Positions 23,875 to 37,900 are shown, counted from the first letter of the stretch. The stretch: DNA of 64,000 bases from Bolinopsis microptera (GCF_026151205.1 NC_087072.1:3865375-3929374), one strand, 5' to 3'. Notes: generated by a model from the letters alone, not told the origin. Made by a program: numbers and translations.

Positions 23875-24653
23875 TGTGTGATACAATGTTGGACAACAAG
23901 ATAGCGTGTAATATCGAAGCTTATATATGTTCCTAGATGCCAAGCCGATATGACCGATATAGGTACTCTTTGGGATATTCTATACATTAAATCCTTGATA
24001 TACCGTGCTTGACAGGGGAAACGATAAATGTACTATTTACTTAAGTTTGCCTATGAACACGGCACACTGCACTGCATGATGAGATCATGAAAGTGGTATA
24101 TCGAGGTACATATATTGTATAGCATATTCAATTGTTATATAATATATTGCTATATCCATGAATCAATTCAACCATATTGACAATTGTTAACAGTTGCAAA
24201 AGATAACCAATTACTTATAACTTAGCATGAGCGGAGAATGACTATAACCGGAAGAATACCACGTGGTGGGATGAACGACCACAACAATAACGAATAACAC
24301 AGCTTATATGATCAGTCCAATATAATAACAGCAAATTTGGCCGATTTTTGAGTATTTGAGCCGTAGAATATATGGCAGATTTTTGTTTATTAACATTGCA
24401 TTATCTTCTTTGCCGTGTTAATAAAGGTTTGGTTATAATCTTTTAACTTCAGGTGGAAAATAAAAGTTGCATTAAATGTAAATTAGTTGTATAAAAGTAT
24501 AAATTGAACAATCGCTGTTAATAAGTGGCATGGTTAGTGTTTGAGATTCAGCTTAGTTCGAGGAATGAAATTACAGTAATAGTGCACATAATATATATCA
24601 TAGAGAGGACTTTAACGGTTATATTATGGCTTTAATATTATCTTTTTTCACAG

Positions 24654-25015
24654 GAGTGTGGCATCCATTTAAGCCAGGAGGAAAAAGACTTGGTGACCGC
24701 ACATTCGGAGCTTGAAAATACCAGCATTGGTCTTACGTTTCAATCCGAGATTGTTGAGGCATCATTGATCCAGTATTACAAAGAGGTAACCGTGCGATAA
24801 CCGTGTAATCCACATTTATCGGATTTCTCTTAATTTCTTGACATATATTTTCGAGTTGTTAAATGTTGATTGTTGTATCTGTGGTCCAGGTCAATTATAA
24901 AAAATATAGTTTCAATATAATTACGTATGGTTAATGTTTTCAGGATCTTGAGATAGCAGATTTAAGACGCCATTATACCCTGGTGCGAACCGACGTCAGA
25001 AGTCGAAGACAGTAG
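24654..25015 (+). CDS. Two terminal exons of an unidentified gene, right-arm copy
   Basis: Exons 24654-24785 and 24944-25015 have clean splice signals (TTTTTTCACAG, GTAACC; TTTTCAG) and end in TAG. They encode 67 residues, identical in sense to the left arm. Preserved splice sites and an open frame in two copies argue for real exons rather than noise. Identity unknown. Confidence 0.55.
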
Positions 25016-25349
25016 TAGCACTTTGCAAACAGTGTTTTTTAAAACGATTTCGAGAAGCCAGTTTTGTAATAATCAGCAAGCGGCTGTGGAACTATTTGAC
25101 TATTTTAAGTATTCATTTTAATTTAAGTAATTTAAATGGTACTCTACGTTCAAATCACCGATCTAAATTGTGATTTGGTTATCTTTAACCTTTGAGTGTG
25201 TTATTAAATCTACTATTAATTAATTTAAAATTGGTACTCCTAAAAAATCAATCCACTTTTAATATATAACGCAAACTAAATTCCTTTTAGCAGGGTTGGA
25301 TTTTGAAATATATGTGTAATGTTCATGGAGGGCCAAGCGTGAGTTAGAT

Positions 25350-25595
25350 ACATAATTGGTACAATTATGGAGCATCGCGGCTCTAGGCAGCTCTGTTAAA
25401 ACTAGATCAAAACCGACATTACGGCACGTATTGGCCTTACACAGAGGTATAATGAGACCTGAAGTGAGGTCAATACGTGCCGTAATGTCGGTTTTGATCT
25501 AAATTTAATCCAAATTCGTATCGTTTCACTTATCCTTTCAAAGTTTCAACAGAGTTGCCTAGAGCCGTGTTGCTCCCAAATCGTACCAATTATGT
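25350..25595. mobile_element. Foldback MITE, right arm
   Basis: Mirror of 11121-11366. Confidence 0.75.
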
Positions 25596-26325
25596 TATTT
25601 TTGACATATAGTCTGCAGCGCACCCAAAATGCACGGAGAAGTGTGTTTGTTTTGATATTCTGTTAAATACTATTTATGATTTATTTTGTCCTAATAATGA
25701 AGGTGTTGTTCATTCTAATCTAAGTTTAAAGGTGCTGTTATATCAAAAGTAAAATTGGTCAAATTAAATAGAATATATTTAAAAAAATATATATATATTG
25801 CGCTGATGTACCGTTTGTTCGGGTAGTGAATGAACGATAACGCTCATGAAATTTATTGGGATCATAGAGTATGGCTGATGGTAACTAGTGTTATAGTTAT
25901 CTCCCGATTAGCCGTGCTTGTCGGGGAAAGGGAGATGCATGCATGGTCTAATGTGAATTTCATGCGGTAAAAAACCACTGCGTATGATAAATCGGGAGGC
26001 ACGGTAAATAGGTAGCAGAGATGACTCGTGACCGCAACATTAAACATATAAGGAATTTGCCATTTATAAATGTAATTTGCACTATTATAGTGCACTGCAC
26101 GGGACCCCTCAGTTTCAGTTCCTTGTTTCACAGACCGTTCAGCAAGGACATTCACTGAGTTTATCGGGTTAATAAGCACTTTCCAAAATCTATACTGCAA
26201 AATATATTTATAGCCATATTCCCACGTGTTATATGGCAATTTCTGATGCAGAATATGTAAAAGCGGTCAATATGGAACGCGCATACGTTTTAAAATCATT
26301 AACGTGGCGCAGCACGTACGTACAT

Positions 26326-26913
26326 ATAGGTGAGCCATCTCGGCCACGCGCAAAACAAAATCATTTTCATTTTCAAATTTGAAAATGGTTTTTTTTGCGC
26401 GTGGCCGAGATGGCTCACCTATATAAACGTACGTGCAAATCGTTTGCAAAATAAAAATCGTTTTCAAAATCAAAACCGTTTTCAAAATCAAAAACGTTTT
26501 CAAAATCAAAATCAATATCGTTTTCAAAATCAAAATAGATACCGTTTTCAAAATCAAAATCAATATCGTTTTCAAAATCAAAATCAATATCGTTTTTAAA
26601 ATCAAAACCAATATCGTTTTTAAAATCAAAATCGATATCGTTTTTAAAGTCAAAATCAATATCGTTTTCGAAATCAAAATCAAAATTGAAATCAAAATCA
26701 AAATTTAAATCAAAATCAAAATCAAAATCGAAATCAAAACCGTTTTCAAAATGAGAATTGTTTTTAATTTCAATATGAAAATCGTTTTTAATTTAAATTT
26801 TAAAATAATTTTAGAAATCAAATTTAAAATCGTTTTTATTTTGTGATTAATTGTATAATTAATTTTTAAATTACAAATTTTCAGTGAAAATTTAGGTGAG
26901 CCATCTCGGCCGC
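26326..26913. repeat. Minisatellite with GGTGAGCCATCTCGGCC ends, right arm
   Basis: Mirror of 9803-10390. The terminal 17-mer at about 26896-26912 forms the right end of the palindrome, next to GCCATACATATG. Confidence 0.8.
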
Positions 26914-26923
26914 CATACATATG

Positions 26924-28954
26924 TGCTAGAGAAGACTTTTGAAGCAGTGGATGGAGGGCTGTAACTTTATTGGCGGTTGCTACCATAATTTCGTTATAAA
27001 AATCACAATTTGGTTATAGAAATCAGATTTCAGGGTGGACCGTGATTCTCACTTTTCTTGCCCATGAAGTGAGTAAACTGTGCCACTATTTCATGGTCCA
27101 CGGTGGATTGATTACTGGAGCAGTTGAAGATGCAAAGCCAAGACGTTCCCCAATACCAAGCGGTGGGCAGGAAATTAAGCTCCGGCTGACCTTCAGAGCA
27201 GTGGCCCATTAGCGGACAAAATGAAAGTTTTGTTAAGACAACAATACAACTTCGAATTTGACTGTCAGCAGCAGGGTGATATAAATAATGATAATGGAGG
27301 GGACATTAGCGATAATGAGAATGAGAATACGCTTTAATGAAGATTTGACTTATTATTGCTATAGATTTATTTTCCTTCAAATACTAGACGTGTCTTTTTT
27401 TCTATTTCTGAGTAATATCAGTAACTGTAAATTGAAATAGCTTCTTTAACAAGTAACAAAAACAGAAATTTCGGTTGAAAATTTGTTGACCTCTGAAAAA
27501 AAACTTGAAAGGTCGGCCACCGGTAAATACATGACCGGGATAATTTGGCGGGTTTTGGGAAATTCCTCCATATTTTTCCCGGTTATTAATTTTCCCAGTC
27601 ATAAATTAACCCGCTATAATATTCCCGAGTAAGGTATGCAAGGGGAGAGAGTAGAATTAATGCCCACCAGCGCTATTATATGTCCTGATAACGCTAAAAG
27701 TTAACAAACGAAGACTGCTAGCGTCTGCCTTAGATAAATTAGCACTTAAAACTAAATTGTTTTAAATGCAAATAAAATAATGGAACGACTCACATTCTAA
27801 ACACAGTTTAAAAACAGGTACTAATTAATTAACATGGCCATTGGTTAACACACATACATAAACACGTAGGGTAAGTGGTAAGTATAGGAATTATATTTTA
27901 ATGACGAGAAATAATTTAATGATAAAAACATCTAGCAACCTTTTTGTCAAATTCGGCGTTCATCTTTACTTGTTTTCCATATTCATTATCCATAGTCGGT
28001 AATAGAATACGAATTTCGAACATCTATCAGTGTAAAAACCTATGAAGGCGTCCAGAAATGATCTCATGGGTTTTGGGCATTTTCTTATCCATTGCCTAAT
28101 TTTCCCAAACTCTCGAATTATGGACAATGGACATCCACCCCTCACCCTACTGATTTAATTTCTGCATGACCCCAAAAGTAAGACGAATCTCATTGTTTCA
28201 AAACATATTTCGAAGTTTTGCATTTTGTGCGCTAGTGTACACAAATTGAAAGAAAAGATAACGAGATTTGTCCATCAATTATGCAGAGTCTTTATAAATC
28301 TGTTTTGAAACATGTCGTGTTCTTTCATTCAAATAGTGGGCGTTAAATAAAAGAAATAGCCGGTTAATAATAGTTAATACCATAAGCGATAATAATTTAG
28401 TAAAAATAAACTTAAAGTCAGATTAAATATATATTTTATACAATGTTTCAATAATCGAAATTTTAACAAATAGTGTAGAATACTTATACATAGAAGTAAA
28501 GAAAAGATAAAAATCCGTTGATTAAAAACCTCTTCATCCATAAATGTCGTAGAAAAGACATGTATATTGTAAAAACAGGTTTATTTTGCTGATTCAAGAA
28601 TATGTATTACGCACGGGCCTCAACACACCTCATCGATCCCTCATGTGTACAATAATGTGCTAGGGAAATCACCAATTCTTCAGTTTTCACTTCCTTCATC
28701 TTTTCACCAATAATGAAATACTATATTTAATTTATCTTACATCTATCAAATAAACCGACGTTCAAAGGACGTGAACAAGATCAGTTCTAAAGTCATCATT
28801 ATCAATATCAACCCAAATATAAGTCCATTGTCTGCACAACATAGCACACCTGCGTCGAGCACCAAATCTGACTACAGCAATGTAATCATACAGATCAGTA
28901 TAACATTATTATCTCCAGTAGCATAAGATAAAAGTTGGGCCTCCTGCCACATCT
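26924..28954. other. Intergenic region between palindrome and SKP2
   Basis: Holds the right copy of the MITE-like repeat (about 27524-27640) and otherwise AT-rich DNA. A short acidic frame at about 27220-27336 (QQYNFEFDCQQQGDINNDN) ends in TAA and could be the tail of a transposon protein; unsupported. The 3' untranslated region of SKP2 should lie just below 28955. Confidence 0.5.
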
Positions 28955-31900
28955 CTAAACTCGAAATTGCCGTTCCCAAAGACGAGATACACCTTTTGGC
29001 ACGTGCAATGTGGTGCAAGGGCGCGCGATGTCTGACGTGTCTTTCTTGTTTAGCTGCACGTGCGGAAACTTCACCCTGAAAGTAAACAAATGTTAGGAGA
29101 GCTGGGCTTGAGAAAATGTTTCTGTATTAACTATTCACAGACTAGTCTAGAGGTCAAATATGCAGTATTTAAAACAACAGCTGAAAACAGTAATAAATAA
29201 AACATAATATTTTACTTCATTTTCTCCTTGAAGTCCATGAACCGCTCGTTAATGATAGAAGGAAAGGAGTTGAAATATTTGAGATGGTTCATCTTGAAGG
29301 CCCAACTGAGGACGTCAAGTGAGGACAGCTCGTACACTCTACTACAACTCAGCTCCTCCAGTCTGGGACAGTTCTTAGCCAGATAGGCCAGGGCTGAAAG
29401 ATAAGGGTTTAATTAGAAGGTCCGTTAACATTCACTGTTTTAGAAATGTGTATTATAAATCGGTGTATAAATGCAAATTGAAATTTCATTCAAGATTCAA
29501 TTTTTCGGTAGCAATTTTTCATCAAAAATAAACGTTCAAATTTTGTCTTATTAACTTGGGGGGGGATGTAACCCAAAAAAACCCAATCCCAGTATGACCT
29601 TTTTCAGGGTAGGAGTTGGGTTTTTTTGGGTTTTTTTGGGTTTTTTACAAATTTTTCATTTGAAGGAAATAAAATCATGTAGGCACCTAGCAAAACAATT
29701 ATCAGTACAACATCACTGTTGTGGTTCATCACTACAACATCACAATAGATATAATCGCTTAAATATCACCCAAAAGCAGTATTTTATTCACTGATGTGCT
29801 CAGAAGAAGTTGGCCATCCAGATATGATATCAGCCATATGTAATGCTCACTTCGATGGCCATGGCAAATTGAGTTAGTAGGGACGCAACTCACTGAAGAC
29901 CCCAACCCTGACCGCAACCGGTACGAGAGGAATAAAGCCTTTCTTCTCACCTTCACGATCTCTGTTTCCGTTTTCCTGATCATCCGCTTAACGAGAAACC
30001 ATGCTCTTTCTCCAACTGAAAGAATCTTGCAGTTACCATCAGCTGCATGATCACATGTGATATTAAGTGATATCTTCGCTTGTTTATGGCCCTGGAGTCG
30101 CTAAAATCTTGACTGGCATGGGATGGCATTCGATCTCGCCCTCCATTGAGGCAAACCTCAACAGCCGTATCATGATGCAGAGCATCACCATACACACTAC
30201 ACAGTTACTATTTTCGCCCATTCCTCTGATGAGTCAATATCCTCCACTTCCTCTTCTTCATCATCTGTTTCCGCTTCGTCACTCTCTGCTCCGTCAGAAG
30301 ATGGTTGGAAAGCCTCTCCTTCAAAGTTACAGTGTTCTTGAAGGAGTTCTCTACCCCTTGAGACTCCCTTCTTCATAGCTTGTAACAATCTTGGGATTGA
30401 AGTATCTTTACCTCTAAATAGTTTCTGCTTTCGGATGCGGTATAACAACAGCTTGTTGCGAGGGTGGGCAACTGTTACAGGGATAAAACTTTTGCCGAGT
30501 GCATCAAGCTCGAGGGAACGTTTTGATTTGCCCATGCCAACCAACATATTCTTAGAACACAGATTAGTTCTAATGCCTGCATGGAGGCCTATGCGCAGGA
30601 AAGCATAAAGTTTGCTCGCAGGCATCGGATGTAAACAGTCAGGGCATAAAGTGTTGATAACTGTTGTCAGCTGTTACACTGAGAATGTACAGCATCAGAC
30701 CCTCGAATGTAATAATCGCATCGTCAAAATTTTTACAAGTAGGCAGGTGGTCTTTCAATGGTTGTGTGAAGCTTAGGTGGCCCAAGGCGTCACCGCTGGA
30801 TAGAAGCTGGGTGGAAGCCCTGGTCTGATGTGAGGCTCCCAGAACTTTGAAAAGGGGTATCCTGCTGGTGCCCTCTTCCAGACACTCATCGGACAGCATG
30901 ATGAAAGCCACTACCTCCGCGTGGTGAAGACTGGATACTGGACAGGGGGTCCAGGCTAAAGGCAGGACGGTCGACGGGAGACATTGAGCCCCGGAAGTTC
31001 AATAATTTGATATATTGACTCCTTAACTCTTGGTCTACAAGAGGCTTTGAGACTCGTAAATCTTTACTGTGGATTGCACAGTAGCTAAAGAGGTGTTGGC
31101 TGTTACCCTGTTCAACCTAGTCTACTATGCATACCCAGCTAGACTGGACCACACTCTGGTAGTCAGGAAACGGCTCCCTATGCCCGGGGTACCGGGTAAC
31201 GAGGTAGTCAAGGGAAGGGTTAGTCCCCGCTAAAGTGTAGCTCTGTTCTCACTCTAACGTCCTTATGCTTTGGGATAAAATCGGAAAGTCCCACACTGGA
31301 GCAGGTGACGATTGGGTAAGGATTACAACTGATGCTGTTGGGTAGAAAAAGGAAGTGTCACATGATTTGTCTTGTATAGCATATATGTTCGTGTAATTAC
31401 ATGCTCAAGATACCCAAGATATTATGGTGAGAGTTAAAGATGGCTATTGTTCAAGCGGATGCCCTTAACCTTTTAGTGGCGCAAGAGTTAAGAACACAAT
31501 CCACTGCCAATGTGCAGGGGACTGCACAGGATTGTGAGCCAACTGAAAAGTCAAGATGAAGTTTATCAACAGCTTAAGGGTTAAAGCCCCTTATTTTTCT
31601 AGTGGAAGTGGTTGCCGGGGTAATTACGCTGCTATTACAGAAGCTGATGACTCGGTCTCCACAACACGACAACCTATTTCTACAGAAAGTCAAACAAGAA
31701 AACATCAACAAAATATGAACATCAATTGTATTGTATCATGTAAAAGGACTGCTAAGGTTAGCACATTTAACATAAGAACAGCCAGAGAACAGCACAAACG
31801 CATTGAACTTGCAGAACTATTTTCTCGAAGCAAGCTGCACATCCTTGCCCTGCAAGAATCGAACATCGGGTAGTGCATGCTGATTGCTGAGAATACCAGA

Positions 31901-34900
31901 ATAGAAAAGATGAACAAAGGGATTCATCCAGTGATCTCATCTGCGTGGAGAAACGCAGCTGGCGCTTCTAATGGGAGAGTAGAAATCATCTTGACGAGGA
32001 CAGCAGCGCATATGAGGCTATAAGTCTTATAAAGTTATAAAATCTTACAGCGCAAGGATGCTCACCATGTCTCTTAATGGAAAGCCCAGGCTCACTGTCA
32101 TCACATGCTACAGTCCTACAGAAGCCTCATCTGATGAGGAGGCATGAAATCTTTTTTGTCTAAAACCAAGCCTCTTACAGTTAATTTAGTAGGAGAGGAG
32201 CCACACACAATAATTTCTAAAGTTCTAAGGACGGACATGCCTTAGAAGAAGTTGAGGATTTTAGTACAACGGAGCACGACTTTAGGTTATGCAAGGCCAA
32301 GGCATGGGCTGCCTACCACAAAATGTAGGCTATATGGAGGTCCAATTTGCGCCGAGATTTAAAGATCCGTCTGTTCAAGCTACGGTTGAATCAATCTTCC
32401 TGTATGGAACGAAAACGTGGACAATAACAGAATCTTTGAAGAAAAGAATAGACGGATGTTATAGTAGAATGCTTCGGATGGCCCTAAACGTGGACTGGAT
32501 AGGACATCGCACCAACAAGGAGGTCTTTGGATCACTCCCAAGAGTTATTTTGAAGATACAGGCCAGAAGAATGAGGTTGGCTGGGCACATCCAGCGACAT
32601 GATGACCTGGCAGCACACCAACTTCTCCTTTGGGAACCTAGGGAGGGGTAGACCACCGCTCACCTTCGTCGATAACCTAATAAGTGACACTGGACTCAAG
32701 AACACTGGAGAGATTAAGGAGCTTATGGCGGACAGAAAGCTTTGGAGACACATCATCGAGACTCGGACTCTGAAGCCGCCTTAAGTCAAGTCATTTAAGT
32801 CATGTGCTTTGACTTGCCCAATGCCCTTGACCTTCGTCATAGCCTCCTTCCATGACAGGAGAACACATTTGCCACGTTTGGCACATTTCCACTTTGTGCA
32901 TTCATATGGATTATATCTCGATGAACGTGACATCCTGTTTGCTATCGTGATAACATACTATCAATATAATTATAAACACACTTATATACTATGTAAACTA
33001 TCTATTAAGTTAAGACATGAGAACAACACGTAGGTAAGACTCAGTGGGAAATAATTCACATTCAATACAATTAATGAAATGGATAGAATTTTGTTTAAAT
33101 TTTGTTTAAAAAACCCAAAAAAACCCAAAAAAACCCAATCCCAGTATTACCTTTTCTTGGGTAGGAGTTGGGTTTTTTTGGGTTACACCCCCCCCCAACT
33201 TGGTTAGGTTTCATCAGATTATAATGAATGCATCGTAAATTTATGCTACATTTGAAATTTAAACCTCAGGTGCTAATTCGGACTAAAAGTAACATGATAC
33301 ACCCCTGCTTTTCCGATAGAATTAGTTTTGCTCTGTTTTGACGAATTCATGATTGAAAGTTTACCATTGTCGTTGACATTTGAGATTCTTTTCCTGGTTC
33401 AATTAATTGTCAATTGTAACGACATGTTAGGTAACCATTAACGATATTAATAAAGTTATCAAGGAGTTTCTCTCTCGAACCTATACATAATATATATAAT
33501 ATAGTATATACCTATACATAATATATATATACCTACTCTATACAATATATATATTTACGCTATAGAATGGACAGAGTTCGTGCAATATTGTTGTTTGTGT
33601 TACTCTCACTAGTGCATGCATCCTGCCAACTCTCAGGTAGGAATTACAGAAAAACATGCACAGTTTGTAGTCAAATTGTTATAACCCAATTTTTACCCGA
33701 TCCACTGATTCTGGTAATAACTAACTTTTTATCGGGTAAATTATTCAGATTTCTCAGAGACGAGGGCTACAATAGAAGCAAACACAACCCAAACAGCAAG
33801 CACAAGAAGTACGTATCATTCTCATTGACAGATAATCAGAGTCCTTTAGAAACCACATTTATGGTTGTTAAGTAACTAAACTGATTTTTAGCTCCCAGCG
33901 AATGATAGGATAATAAATAAACTGTAAGAGGACTTAAGCACCTTTTTCATGGTACATGTTGAAGTGTCCCTATTTGAAATAGATTATTCGGAAGGACTCT
34001 ACTGAGCTAGAACAAGAATTTTTAATTCTTACGGGAGTCGGTTCATTTAAATTCCACAGAACGCAGAAGTACCAAATGTTTCACCGCTCACTTAAGGACA
34101 CGTGGGCCAGTCCTGACACAGGTTAAATTTACTACTACTGAGAACTGCAAAGAACTGTGCCTTGCTACTGAGGGGTACGTTAAAGATTATTCAAATGTGG
34201 ATTCACAGATCGCATAGATCACTTCCTATAGATTTAACAACCTCCTTTGTCAAATCTTTCTATAGCTTCCGTTGAGAAATAGCTCTACTCTTCTAGATGC
34301 CAGGCGGCAGTAACCAGCCCACAGTATTGGTATTACAGAGAGTGTTTTGTAATAGGGGAGTACACCTTGACTACAGAGAATGCTTTTAAGTGGCACACAG
34401 CAGAGAGAACCTGCCTAGGTAAGGGTTCAGCAGGTATTTCGTATAATATTTTGCCATCAACTACTTTTTGGCCGAACTCACGAATGATGAGACTCAAGTT
34501 CTTAGTATGTGTTTGAGTACACACTTATCTTATCTAGAAATGTGCCTGTTTGCAGGTGAGAGGAGATGGAGAGATGACAGGAGATGCGGCAGTGGGTTCC
34601 CCCTACCTGACGGTACAGCGGCGGAGTGTAGCCCTTATGGGGGTAATCCTTGTTGTGCTAATCCTACCTGACGGTACAGCGGCGGAGTGTAGCCCTTATG
34701 GGGGTAATCCTTGTTGTGCTAATCCTACCTGACGGTACAGCGGCGGAGTGTAGCCCTTATGGGGGTAATCCTTGTTGTGCTACCTGACGGTACAGCGGCG
34801 GAGTGTAGCCCTTATGGGGGTAATCCTTGTTGTGCTACCTGACGGTACAGCGGCGGAGTGTAGCCCTTATGGGGGTAATCCTTGTTGTGCTAATCCTACC

Positions 34901-37900
34901 TGACGGTACAGCGGCGGAGTGTAGCCCTTATGGGGGTAATCCTTGTTGTGCTACCTGACGGTACAGCGGCGGAGTGTAGCCCTTATGGGGGTAATCCTTG
35001 TTGTGCTACCTGACGGTACAGCGGCGGAGTGTAGCCCTTATGGGGGTAATCCTTGTTGTGCTACTTGGGGATGGTGTAATAACAAGCATTGTAACTGTGA
35101 GGGGTGTGTTGATTACAGACAGGTTAAGCAGAGGAGAGATGCCGGTAAGACAGCGTTGTGGGGGGGGGGGGGGGGGGGATACTCACTGAATTCTAGTAGA
35201 GAGCCTGGTTGCAGTCCAGGCTCTTGTTGCTAAAATATCAGGTAGTAGTAGTAGTAGTAGTTAGTAGTTACTATTGACTTAAAATAAATCCCACAGAACG
35301 GCGAGACACTAAATGTTTCATTCCCAACAAACGAACAAGTGGGAAAGTCTTGATACGAGTTAAATACTCGTCTGATGAAGCCTGCAAGGAACTCTGTATG
35401 GCTACTGAGAGGTACGTTTACATGGCTACCGACAGGAGGTAGAGTCGAAATCATAAGACCTGTCTGCTGTCAACTCTGAATACAGTTAGGAAATAATGTG
35501 ACTGATTTGTGTGGTTTGAAGAGAGAAATGATAGCCCAGCCGATAATAGAAGTGACCTTATTGTGTTCGTATGTGTTGCTAGCTAGAATCTTATTTCTCA
35601 CAATATCAAGGGCCAGAGGTGCGTCATCATCTACTGTTTTAGGCAAATGGGACCTTTTGTGGTAGGTTCCAATAATTAAATCACACGATTAAATTGTCTT
35701 GTTGCATTTATTTATAAGATAATCACGCGATTCAGGCTAAGACGTCAATTCGATATAATTTCATTTCTTAATTCAATACCGGCAAGTCGAAAGTAAAGCG
35801 GAATAATAGATACGGACACTGGTGGGGTGGAGAACCATATTTATTTCCGTGTCGGAAAATATGGTCCACCTCCCTACCAGTATCCAAATCTATACCGCCT
35901 TGTAATGCGATGTACGTGACTTGGCGTATTTATGCCTCAAGACTAAAAACGCTTAACAATCGTATCTTTTTTGGTTCTTGGTTTTTCGCAAAATAGCTGA
36001 ATTATGCGGTCTTCAACTAAGATTGCTAAACTTGCTACTTTGTTGATCTTCAGCTTGGTGGCCGCAGGTAACAGTTCAACTTAATCTTCATTATTTAAAT
36101 TCTACAACTTTAATAATCTTCTTGGTCTATCACCAACACTTGATAACTTGATAACACGACAAAGGAACATGATTATTAAATTTTCAGAGCCCAATTTCCA
36201 GTTGATAGATTCTAGTGGTATCCCTATCGTCCTCCCAGGATTGGGGTTACTACTTTGTGACGGAGGAACTGTTTGTGATGATGGATTTTCTATGAACTCC
36301 GCGAATGCTATCTGTAAAGAAATTGGTTTCGACCTTGCAAAAAGCTGGGGTGCTGATCAGAATTGGCGAACTCTTCAAACTGGTTTTCCTATCGGTCTGG
36401 ATGACGTTGTATGTTTTACTCCGAGTTGGTCCTCTTGTACTTACACAACCTCGCACGACTGTGGACACAGTGAAGACGTCTACCTAACATGTGGCTGTTC
36501 TGGTTCAGTGTCATGCCCACCTGGACAGTACCATGTTTACATGTGCACATGTTCGCACTGCCCCTCAGATAGCTACCAGCCCACAGCAGGACCCTACACT
36601 TCCTGCACTCCTTGCCCTGGAACAACTACAGCAACACCAGGCTCCAGTTATTGCTCCTGCAATGCTGGCATGTTTTGGAACGAGACAGTGTCTCAATGTG
36701 AGAGTTGTGCCCAAGGTTTTGTAAGTCAGGAGGGCTCCCTTCAGTGTATGGCCTGCCCTTCAGGTTCCAATATTACCAACCAAAGTACATCATGCAGCTG
36801 CCCAGACGGCATGGAATGGAGTTGGACTGACCAGCAAGGCTCTTGTAAACCATGTTTATCAGGAACCTATAAAAACGCTAACAAAACATCTTGCACAATC
36901 TGTCCTCCAGGAACATCTTCACAAGTGGGGTCTAATCATTGCATATGCTCAGTAGGTTCCTACTGGAACGGGACAGCTTGTCAGGACTGTCTTGAAGGAA
37001 CTGTCAGCCAAAAGGGTGCCTCGCAATGTCTATCATGTCCTATTGGATGGGAGGCATTGGGTGCAGGGTCTTGTGGTTGTCCCGGAGGCATGACCTGGAT
37101 GTGGGATGAGAGCGGTCACGGATCTTGCGAACCATGTCTACAAGGAACCTACAAGAGTGACCAAATGGAGTCTTGTTCCAGTTGTCCTCTGGGCACTATG
37201 TCAACATTAGGTTCCGACCATTGCTCTTGCCGGGGAGGAATGTTCTGGAACGAAACATCCTGCCAGAACTGCTCGGACGGTATGACAAGTCATGCGGGAG
37301 CGTTTGAATGTGTGTCATGTCCAAAGGGATCAATAGTTCTGGCTGGAGGAGCAGCTTGTTCTTGTCTAGAAGGTGAGAAGTGGGATTGGGTTGAGTACTC
37401 TAATGGTTCTTGTAAATCATGTCAGCCAGGTTCTTTTAAGAGTGACTCCATGGCATTCTGCCAAACATGTCCGCCGGACTCTACTTCAAATGCAGGTTCT
37501 GGCCACTGTTTATGCAGTGCTGGTAAGTTCTGGAACTATACTCGTTGTGATGGTTGTGCCAAAGGTTCTGTTAGTCCTCCAGGTGCTCTCCAGTGTCTGC
37601 TTTGTCCACACAGTTCTCACACTGATACGGAGAAAACTATCTGCTCTTGCCCTTTCGGGAAATCGTGGAGTTGGAACGATGATGGGGAGGGGTTCTGCAG
37701 TTCAATTTCACTAAGCCTCATTTCAGGCCTTGTTCTCATCTCCACTTCGGGTTTCTTGGCACTGGTGTCACTAACTCTTGGCATCGTCTTGGTATCTCAG
37801 AAACTGAACAGAGGGAAAGATGACAAGAGTGCAGCAACAGTAGCATATGTTGTTGAAGGTGATGTGGAAATCAATCAGCGGAGTGGAATGGAGTGCTCCG

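Larger units (their letters stand above)
9793..26923. repeat. 17-kb palindrome (two long inverted arms)
   Basis: The left arm (9793-17561) and right arm (18272-26923) are reverse complements over essentially their whole length; paired coordinates sum to 36716 near the ends. Mirrored items are identical or nearly so, including a 212-codon frame, two spliced exons, a foldback MITE and two minisatellites. Differences seen: a one-base indel in the MULE fragment, about two extra ACACT units in the right array, scattered substitutions, and an 0.88-kb insertion only in the right arm. The outer junctions carry the palindromic hexamer CATATG on both sides and differ in unique flank, so this is not a simple read-through of one molecule. 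The content is nested transposon debris plus two host-like exons. Confidence 0.9.
29559..33196. mobile_element. Poly-G/poly-C-ended element 2 (3.6 kb)
   Basis: Begins with seven or eight G and ends with nine C. Inverted repeats G-TGTAACCCAAAAAAACCCAA lie at both ends, followed by AACCC/TTTTTTGGG repeats and an AGGAGTTGGGTTTTTTTGGG block at each side. AACTTG repeats directly at 29553-29558 and 33197-33202 (the G is ambiguous with the G run). The interior has an unidentified minus-strand coding stretch and a dead RTE-type LINE. It lies in the SKP2 intron between exons 6 and 7. Confidence 0.75.

Noticed and set aside
35160-35178. Fifth member of the poly-G family
   Set aside because: No C-run partner, inverted repeat or flanking direct repeat is visible.
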